A stretch of 64,000 bases of DNA from Pleurodeles waltl. Taxonomy: Eukaryota > Chordata > Amphibia > Caudata > Salamandridae. Location: NCBI RefSeq assembly GCF_031143425.1, contig NC_090439.1:355316027-355380026 (forward strand). The letters run 5' to 3'. The notes below the pieces were generated by a model that did not search any database, was not told the origin of the DNA, and worked only from the letters and a program-made list of their open reading frames with translations. Both the position numbers and the translations under genes were made by a program. Below, in pieces: positions 56,788-64,000 of the stretch; position 1 is the first letter of the stretch; each line of letters opens with the position of its first letter.

Positions 56788-59244
56788 TATATGGTACCGA
56801 GGTACCCAGGGTATTGGGGTTCCAGGAGATCCCTATGTGCTGCAGCATTTCTTTTGCCACCCATAAGGAGCTCTGACAATTCTTACACAGGCCTGCCACT
56901 GCAGCCTGAGTGAAATAACGTCCACGTTATTTCACAGCCATTTTACACTGCACTTAAGTAACTTATAAGTCACCTATATGTCTAACCTTTACCTGGTAAA
57001 GGTTAGGTGCAAAGTTACTTAGTGTGAGGGCACCCTGGCACTAGCCAAGGTGCCCCCCCATTGTTCAGAGCCAATTCCCTGAACTTTGTGAGTGCGGGGA
57101 CACCATTACACGCGTGCACTACATATAGGTCACTACCTATATGTAGCTTCACAATGGTAACTCCGAATATGGCCATGTAACATGTCTATGATCATGGAAT
57201 TGCCCCCTCTATGCCATCCTGGCATAGTTGGCACAATCTCATGATCCCAGTGGTCTGTAGCACAGACCCTGGTACTGCCAAACTGCCCTTCCTGGGGTTT
57301 CACTGCAGCTGCTGCTGCTGCCAACCCCTCAGACAGGCATCTGCCCTCCTGGGGTCCAGCCAGGCCTGGCCCAGGATGGCAGAACAAAGAACTTCCTCTG
57401 AGAGAGGGTGTGACACCCTCTCCCTTAGGAAAATGGTGTGAAGGCAGGGGAGGAGTAGCCTCCCCCAGCCTCTGGAAATGCTCTGTTGGGCACAGATGTG
57501 CCCAATTCTGCATAAGCCAGTCTACACCGGTTCAGGGGACCCCTTAGCCCTGCTCTGGTGCGAAACTGGACAAAGGAAAGGGGAGTGACCACTCCCCTGA
57601 CCTGCACCTCCCCTGGGAGGTGTCCAGAACTCCTCCAGTGTCCTCCAGACCTCTGCCATCTTGGAAACAGAGGTGCTGCAGGCACACTGGACTGCTCTGA
57701 GTGGCCAGTGCCACCAGGTGACGTCATAGACTCCTTGTGATAGGCTCCTTCAGGTGTTGCTAGCCTATCCTCTCTCCTAGGTAGCCAAACCCTCTTTTCT
57801 GGCTATTTAGGGTCTCTGTCTCTGGGGAAACTTTAGATAACGAATGCAAGAGCTCAGCCGAGTTCCTCTGCATCTCTCTCTTCACCTTCTGCCAAGGAAT
57901 CGACTGCTGACCGCGCTGGAAGCCTGCAACACTGCAACATAGTAGCAAAGACGACTACTGCAACTCTGTAACGCTGATCCTGCCGCCTTCTCGACTGTTT
58001 TCCTGGTGGTGCATGCTGTGGGGGTAGTCTGCCTCCTCTCTGCACTAGAATCTCTGAAGAAATCTCCCGTGGGTCGACGGAATCTTCCCCCTGCAACCGC
58101 AGGCACCAAAAAGCTGCATTACCGGTCCCTTGGGTCTCCTCTCAGCACGACGAGCGAATCCAGCAACTCTGTCCAAGTGGCCCACACAGTCCAGTGACTC
58201 TTCAGTCCAAGTTTGGTGGAGGTGAGTCCTTGCCTCACCTCGCTAGACTGCATTGCTGGGAACCGTGACTTTTGCAGCTACTCCGGCCTCCGTGCACTTC
58301 CGGCGGAAATCCTTTGTGCACAGTCCAGCCTGGGTCCACGGCACTCTAACCTGCATTGCACGACCTCCTAAGTTGTTCTCCGGCGACGTGGGACTTCTTT
58401 GTGCGACTTCGGGTGAGCACCGTTTCACGCATCCTCGTAGGACCTGTTTCTGGCACTTCTCCGGGTGATACCTGCTGCTAAGAGGGTTCCTTGTCTTGCT
58501 CGACGTCCCCTTTACCTCCTGGTCCAATTTGCGACCTCCTGGTCCCTCCTGGCCCACAGCAGCATCCAAAAACGCTAACTGCACGATTTGCAGCTAGCAA
58601 GGCTTGTTGGTGTTCTTTCGGCAGGAAAACACTTCTGCACGACTCTCCATGGCGAGAGGGATCCGTCCACCAAAGGGGAAGTCTCTAGCCCTTTTCGTTC
58701 CTGCAGAAACCTCAGCTTCTTCTGTCCAGTAGAAGCTTCTTTGCACCCGCAGCTGGCATTTCCTGGGCATCTGCCCATCTCCGACTTGCTTGTGACTTTT
58801 GGACTTGGTCCCCTTGTTCCACAGGTACCCTAGATTGGAAATCCACAGTTGTTGCATTGTTGGTTTGTGTCTTTCCTGCATTATTCCTCTAACACGACTT
58901 CTTTGTTCTTAGGGGAACTTTAGTGCACTTTGCACTCACTTTTCAGGGTCTTGGGGAGGGTTATTTTGCTAACTCTCACTATTTTCTAATAGTCCCAGCG
59001 ACCCTCTACAAGGTCACATAGGTTTGGGGTCCATTCGTGGTTCGCATTCCACTTTTGGAGTATATGGTTTGTGTTGCCCCTATCCCTATGTTTCCCCATT
59101 GCATCCTATTGTAACTATACATTGTTTGCACTGTTTTCTAAGACTATACTGCATATTTTTGCTATTGTGTATATATATCTTGTGTATATTTCCTATCCTC
59201 TCACTGAGGGTACACTCTAAGATACTTTGGCATATTGTCATAAA

Positions 59245-59250
59245 AATAAA
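59245..59250 (+). terminator. Polyadenylation signal of Gypsy C LTR
   Basis: AATAAA in CATAAAAATAAAGTACC, about 245 bp before the LTR end, as at 22427 in the related LTR. Confidence 0.6.
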
Positions 59251-59490
59251 GTACCTTTATTTTTAGTATAACTGTGTATTGTGTTTTCTTATGATATTGT
59301 GCATATGACACTAAGTGGTACTGTAGGAGCTTCACACGTCTCCTAGTTCAGCCTAAGCTGCTCTGCTAAGCTACCATTATCTATCAGCCTAAGCTGCTAG
59401 ACACCCTATACACTAATAAGGGATAACTGGGCCTGGTGCAAGGTGCAAGTACCCCTTGGTACTCACTACAAGCCAGTCCAGCCTCCTACA

Positions 59491-59764
59491 TTGGTTGTGC
59501 AGCGGTGGGATAAGTGCTTTGAGACTGCTTACCACTCTTGTCATTGTACTTTTCATAAGAGAAAAATATACAAAACAAGGTCAGTGTATATACACATAGC
59601 CAAAAAGTTTTGCATTTCCTCTTTTCACTCTTTTCTAAGTGCTGAAAAGTACTTCTAAACTTTCAAAAAGTTCTTAAAAGTTTAAAAAGTTTTTTATTTC
59701 TGTCTTTCTAAAAAGCTCTGACAAACTTTTTTCTCTTTTTCTATCACTTTAACTCTCTCTAAAA
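59491..59764 (+). other. Leader and primer-binding site of Gypsy C
   Basis: TTGGTTGTGCAGCGGTGGG directly after the LTR, then an A/T-rich leader with AAAAGTT repeats up to the gag ATG. Non-coding. Confidence 0.55.
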
Positions 59765-61126
59765 ATGTCTGGCACAGGCCAAAATGTTGATCTGTCCAAA
59801 CTTGCATATGATCACCTTAGCTGGAAAGGAGCAAGGAGTCTCTGCATAGAGAGAGGTTTGAGTGTAGGGAAGAATCCTTCCTTGGAACTGTTACTTAACA
59901 TGCTTAGAGAACAAGATAAGGCTATAGGTGCCCCATCTGTTGAAAAAGTACCTAATAGTTCCCAATCTGATTCAGGGACTCCCCCAGGAAAAGATTCAGG
60001 AAAGAAACTTCCTAGCCTGCCCATTACTAGACAGTCTAGCATAGTTGGTAATGATGATGAGCCACACCATACAAATAGTGTTGTCTCACATCATAGCAAA
60101 AGCATTTATTCTCACCATACTGGTAGTAATGTTTCTGTTAGCCAAGCTGTTAGGGTGGCTTCTGTAAGGGACAGGTCTCCTTCTGTTCATTCCCATCATA
60201 CCTCTGTATCTAGGAATGTCCCTCCCACCAACCCTGATGACAGAATGTTAGAGAGGGAACTCAATAAGTTGAGGGTGGAACAAACCAGACTGAAGCTTAA
60301 AAAGCAACAGCTGGATTTGGATAGACAGTCTTTTGAACTAGAGAAGGAAAGACAGAAGTTGGGTTTAGAAACTCATGGTGGCAGCAGCAGTATTCCCCAT
60401 AGTCATCCTGCAAAAGAGCATGATTCCAGGAATCTGCACAAGATAGTTCCCCCTTATAAGGAGGGGGATGACATTAACAAGTGGTTTGCTGCACTTGAGA
60501 GGGCCTGTGTTGTACAGGATGTCCCTCAAAGGCAGTGGGCTGCTATCCTATGGCTATCATTTAGTGGAAAAGGTAGGGATAGGCTCCTTACTGTGAAAGA
60601 AAATGATGCTAATAATTTCCAAGTTCTTAAGAATGCACTCCTGGATGGTTATGGCTTAACCACTGAACAATACAGGATAAAGTTCAGAGAGACCAAAAAG
60701 GAGTCTTCACAAGACTGGGTTGATTTCATTGACCATTCAGTGAAGGCCTTGGAAGGGTGGTTACATGGCAGTAAAGTTACTGATTATGACAGCCTGTATA
60801 ACTTGATCCTGAGAGAGCATATTCTTAATAATTGTGTGTCTGATTTGTTGCACCAGTACTTGGTGGACTCTGATCTGACCTCTCCCCAAGAATTGGGAAA
60901 GAAGGCAGACAAATGGGTCAGAACAAGGGTGAACAGAAAAGTTCATACAGGGGGTGACAAAGATGGCAACAAAAAGAAGGATGGTAAGTCTTCTGACAAG
61001 GGTGGGGACAATCTAAAAATGAGTCTTCATCAGGCCCACAAAAACACTCTGGTGGGGGTGGTGGGCCCAAATCCTCTTTTAATCAGAACAAGGAAAAGAA
61101 ACCATGGTGCTATTTATGTCAAATAA
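59765..61126 (+). CDS. gag: Gag of Gmr1-type Gypsy C, with SAP-like, coiled-coil and SCAN-like regions
   Basis: 453 codons from MSGTGQNVDLSKLAY. Residues 12-48 look like a SAP-type helix-extended-helix (GARSLCIERGLSVGKNPSLE). 60-150 are Ser/His-rich. 160-202 form a coiled coil (LERELNKLRVEQTRLKLKK). 222-300 are capsid-like (VPPYKEGDDINKWFAALER). 301-392 are SCAN-like (EQYRIKFRETKKESSQDW, NLILREHILNNCVSDLLH, PQELGKKADKWVRTR). A basic tail follows. A 1-bp loss at about 61008 moves the authentic frame, so the stop at 61126 is secondary. The zinc knuckle (CYLCQIKGHW...C, 61108-61155) is in the pol frame. The protein would form the intracellular particle. Confidence 0.8.
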   Translation: MSGTGQNVDLSKLAYDHLSWKGARSLCIERGLSVGKNPSLELLLNMLREQDKAIGAPSVEKVPNSSQSDSGTPPGKDSGKKLPSLPITRQSSIVGNDDEPHHTNSVVSHHSKSIYSHHTGSNVSVSQAVRVASVRDRSPSVHSHHTSVSRNVPPTNPDDRMLERELNKLRVEQTRLKLKKQQLDLDRQSFELEKERQKLGLETHGGSSSIPHSHPAKEHDSRNLHKIVPPYKEGDDINKWFAALERACVVQDVPQRQWAAILWLSFSGKGRDRLLTVKENDANNFQVLKNALLDGYGLTTEQYRIKFRETKKESSQDWVDFIDHSVKALEGWLHGSKVTDYDSLYNLILREHILNNCVSDLLHQYLVDSDLTSPQELGKKADKWVRTRVNRKVHTGGDKDGNKKKDGKSSDKGGDNLKMSLHQAHKNTLVGVVGPNPLLIRTRKRNHGAIYVK

Positions 61127-64000
61127 AAGGCCATTGGACAACAGATCCCAGTTGTCCAAAGAAAAGCACCAATGCTCCTACCACTACAACCCCTACTGCT
61201 ACCCCTAGTGTCCCTACTAATAGCAGTGGTGGTGGGAGCAAACCTACTAATAGCCAATCCAAAGGAGTAGCTGGGCTCACTATTGGTAACTTAGTTGGGG
61301 TTGGCCTTGTTAGGGAGGCCACAGAGGCTGTGTTAGTCTCTGAGGGGGCTATTGATTTAGCCACCTTAGTTGCTTGTCCCCTTAATATGGATAAGTACAA
61401 GCAGCTACCCCTAATAAATGGTGTTGAGGTTCAGGCCTACAGGGACACTGGTGCCAGTGTGACTATGGTCATAGAGAAACTGGTCCACCCTGAACAACAC
61501 CTACTTGGTCACCAGTACCAAGTAACCGATGCTCACAACAACACACTTAGCCACCCCATGGCTGTTGTTAATCTCAACTGGGGGGGGGTTACTGGTCCAA
61601 AGAAAGTTGTGGTAGCTTCAGACTTACCTGTAGACTGTCTATTAGGGAATGATTTGGAGACATCAGCTTGGTCAGATGTGGAGTTGGAGGCCCATGCTGC
61701 AATGCTGGGCATCCCAGGGCATATTTTTGCTTTGACAAGGGCTCAGGCCAAAAAGCAAAAAGGACAGGGAAGCTTGGATCCTGGAACAATGGACCAAGTG
61801 CTCCCTAAAGCTAGGGCTAGTAGAAGCAAACCACTTCCTACTATCCCTCCCTCTACAGTGGATTCAACTTCTGAGGAAGAAGAATTCCCTCCCTGTGCAG
61901 AACCTACACCAGAGGAGCTTCAAGCAGACACTGCTGAGCTTTTGGGTGAAGGGGGGCCTGCCAGGGAGGAGCTGAGTGTGGCACAGCAAACCTGTCCCAC
62001 ATTAGAGGGTCTCAGACAGCAAGCTGTCAAACAGGCTAATGGGGATGTCAGTGACTCTCACAGAGTTTACTGGGAGGACAACCTCTTGTACACTGAGCAC
62101 AGGGATCCTAAACCTGGAGCTGCCAGGAGACTAGTGATTCCTCAGGAGTACAGAAAGTTCCTCCTAACTCTTGCCCACGACATTCCCCTAGCTGGACACC
62201 TGGGTCAAATGAAAACTTGGGACAGACTGGTTCCATTGTTTCATTGGCCTAGGATGTCTGAGGACACAAAAGAATTTTGTAAGTCCTGTGAAACCTGTCA
62301 AGCCAGTGGCAAGACAGGTGGAACTCCAAAGGCACCCCTTATTCCACTGCCTGTGGTTGGGGTGCCCTTTGAAAGGGTAGGGGTTGACATAGTTGGCCCC
62401 CTTGACCCTCCTACTGCTTCAGGCAATAGGTTTATCTTGGTGGTAGTGGACCATGCCACAAGATACCCTGAAGCAATTCCTTTAAGGACCACTACAGCAC
62501 CTGCAGTGGCAAAGGCCCTCCTGGGAATATTTTCTAGGGTGGGCTTCCCAAAGGAAGTAGTATCAGACAGGGGAAGCAATTTCATGTATGTATACTTAAA
62601 GGCCATGTGGAAGGAGTGTGGTGTAACTTACAAGTTCACAACACCCTATCATCCACAAACAAATGGACTGGTGGAGAGATTTAATAAAACTCTCAAAGGC
62701 ATGATTATGGGTCTCCCTGAAAAACTCCGCAGGAGATGGGATATCCTTCTACCATGCCTCCTTTTTGCCTACAGGGAGGTACCCCAGAAAGGAGTGGGCT
62801 TCAGCCCCTTTGAACTTCTTTTTGGACACCCTGTTAGGGGTCCACTCACACTTGTAAAGGAGGGTTGGGAACAACCTTTAAAAGCTCCTAAACAGGATAT
62901 TGTGGATTATGTACTTGGCCTCAGATCAAGGATGGCTGAGTACATAAAAAAGGCCAGCAAAAACCTTCAGGCCAGCCAAGAGCTCCAGAAGCAATGGCAT
63001 GACCAGAAGGCTGTTTTGGTTCAGTACCAACCAGGGCAGAAAGTGTGGGTCTTGGAGCCTGTGGCCCCAAGAGCACTCCAAGATAAATGGAGTGGACCCC
63101 ACACAATTGTTGAAAAGAAGGGAGAAGTCACCTATTTAGTTGACTTAGGCACTGCCAGGAGTCCCCTTAGGGTGCTCCATGTCAACCGCCTGAAACCCTA
63201 CTATGACAGGGCTGATCTCACCCTGCTCATGGCAACTGATGAGGGACAGGAAGAAGACAGTGATCCTCTACCTGATCTATTCTCTTCCACAGAACAAGAT
63301 GCTCTTGTGGAAGGGGTAGTTTTGGCTGATTGTCTTACTGCTGAGCAGAAAGACCATTGCATAAATCTCCTAGATCAATTCTCTGAACTCTTCTCTACTG
63401 TGCCAGGTACCACTTCTTGGTGTGAGCACACTATAGATACTGGAGACAGTTTACCTGTCAAAAGTAAGATCTATAGGCAGCCTGACCATGTCAGGGACTG
63501 CATAAAGCAAGAGGTGCATAAAATGTTAGAACTAGGAGTGGTTGAGCACTCTGAAAGTCCATGGGCTTCTCCTGTGGTACTTGTACCAAAACCTCATTCC
63601 AAAGATGGAAAGAAGGAAATGCGGTTTTGTGTAGACTATAGAGGTCTCAACTTGGTAACCAAAACTGATGCTCACCCTATACCCAGGGCAGATGAGCTCA
63701 TAGATACACTGGCATCTGCCAAGTATCTAAGCACTTTTGATTTGACTGCAGGGTATTGGCAGATCAAATTGTCAGAAGATGCTAAACCTAAGACTGCATT
63801 TTCTACCATTGGAGGCCATTACCAGTTTACTGTAATGCCTTTTGGTTTGAAAAATGCACCTGCCACTTTTCAAAGGTTGGTGAACACAGTCCTGCAAGGG
63901 CTGGAAGCTTTCAGTGCAGCATATTTGGATGATATAGCTGTCTTTAGCTCCAGCTGGGATGATCACCTGGTCCACCTATGGAAAGTTTTGGAGGCCCTGC
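61127..64000 (+). CDS. pol: Pol of Gmr1-type Gypsy C: protease, integrase, reverse transcriptase (order PR-IN-RT), open to window end
   Basis: One stop-free frame from 60997 through the zinc knuckle to 64000. Protease: DTGAS at 61444 and LPVDCLLGND. An acidic linker (61860-62090). Integrase: His-His (62176-62199) and FCKSCETCQ zinc domain, core Asp 62386 (GVDIVGPLD), Asp 62566 (VSDRGSNF), Glu 62674 (GLVERF), spacing DD35E, then YQPGQKVWVLEP and LKPYYDRADL. Reverse transcriptase follows: KIYRQPDHVRD, MRFCVDYRGLNLVT, STFDLTAGYWQIKLS, PFGLKNAPATFQRL and YLDD at 63922-63933. RNase H must lie beyond the window. Integrase before reverse transcriptase defines Gmr1-like Gypsy. No lesion is visible in the domains present. 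Confidence 0.85.

Larger units (their letters stand above)
54941..59490 (+). repeat. 3.0 kb 5' LTR of Gmr1-type Gypsy C, carrying a Tc1/mariner copy
   Basis: TGTAGGAAAGTACCATC at the start, CCAGCCTCCTACA at the end. Without the Tc1 element and one TA it is about 2986 bp, close to the 3045 bp of the related LTR at 19630-22674. AATAAA at 59245. TTGGTTGTGCAGCGGTGGG, a candidate primer-binding site, follows at 59491. Confidence 0.8.

Noticed and set aside
60990..61126. Programmed -1 frameshift between gag and pol in Gypsy C
   Set aside because: No slippery heptamer is present. The authentic Gag tail and zinc knuckle continue in the pol frame, and a single lost C near 61009 explains the shift.

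Overview
The window is a dense nest of transposable elements from a large animal genome. I find no host gene, tRNA, rRNA or bacterial-type feature. The mix (Ty3/Gypsy elements with 2.5-3 kb LTRs, a foamy-virus-like endogenous retrovirus, 8-10 kb Harbinger elements with Myb/SANT accessory genes, L1 and CR1/L2-group LINEs, a DD37E Tc1/mariner) points to an amphibian, most likely a salamander or newt. That is an inference from repeat content, not a species identification.

Layout. 1-1680: end of a Harbinger transposon with a two-exon Myb/SANT gene, leaving the window on the left. 1686-4527 and 24991-28211: two halves of one minus-strand Gypsy element (integrase, protease and Gag on the left; Gag N-terminus, leader and LTR on the right). 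It is split by a spuma-like endogenous retrovirus (ERV) at 4528-24990. The ERV contains Harbinger-1 (8818-16644) inside pol. Its env is cut by a second Gypsy LTR and a decayed gag (19630-24628), which are fused to a partial 3' LTR. 28212-29893: 3' end of an L1. 30338-43942: a solo LTR opened by a smaller solo LTR (30953-31887) and by a CR1/L2-group LINE (32393-42249), which itself holds an almost full-length L1 (33190-39394). 44663-54694: Harbinger-2, an enlarged inverted copy of Harbinger-1, inserted in a short env-like remnant. 54941-64000: the youngest-looking retrotransposon, a Gmr1-type Gypsy with a 3 kb LTR (carrying a Tc1/mariner copy), an almost open gag and an open pol that runs off the window.

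How the parts work together. Harbinger-1 and -2 share a three-gene plan: a Myb/SANT gene (A) convergent with the HARBI1-type transposase, and a second Myb/SANT gene (B) divergent from the transposase across a short CCAAT-containing promoter region. The lesions differ between the copies (A truncated and transposase Glu changed to Lys in Harbinger-1; start of B lost and transposase frame broken in Harbinger-2). The Gmr1-type Gypsy encodes integrase upstream of reverse transcriptase, and its Gag carries a SCAN-like region, matching the element class from which the vertebrate SCAN domain is thought to descend. Target-site duplications recovered by eye (TTA, TAT, TA, GGGAT, CATTCAGTTTT, CCAATAG, GGTTC/GTTTC, TTCAG/ATCAG) allow the insertion order to be reconstructed.
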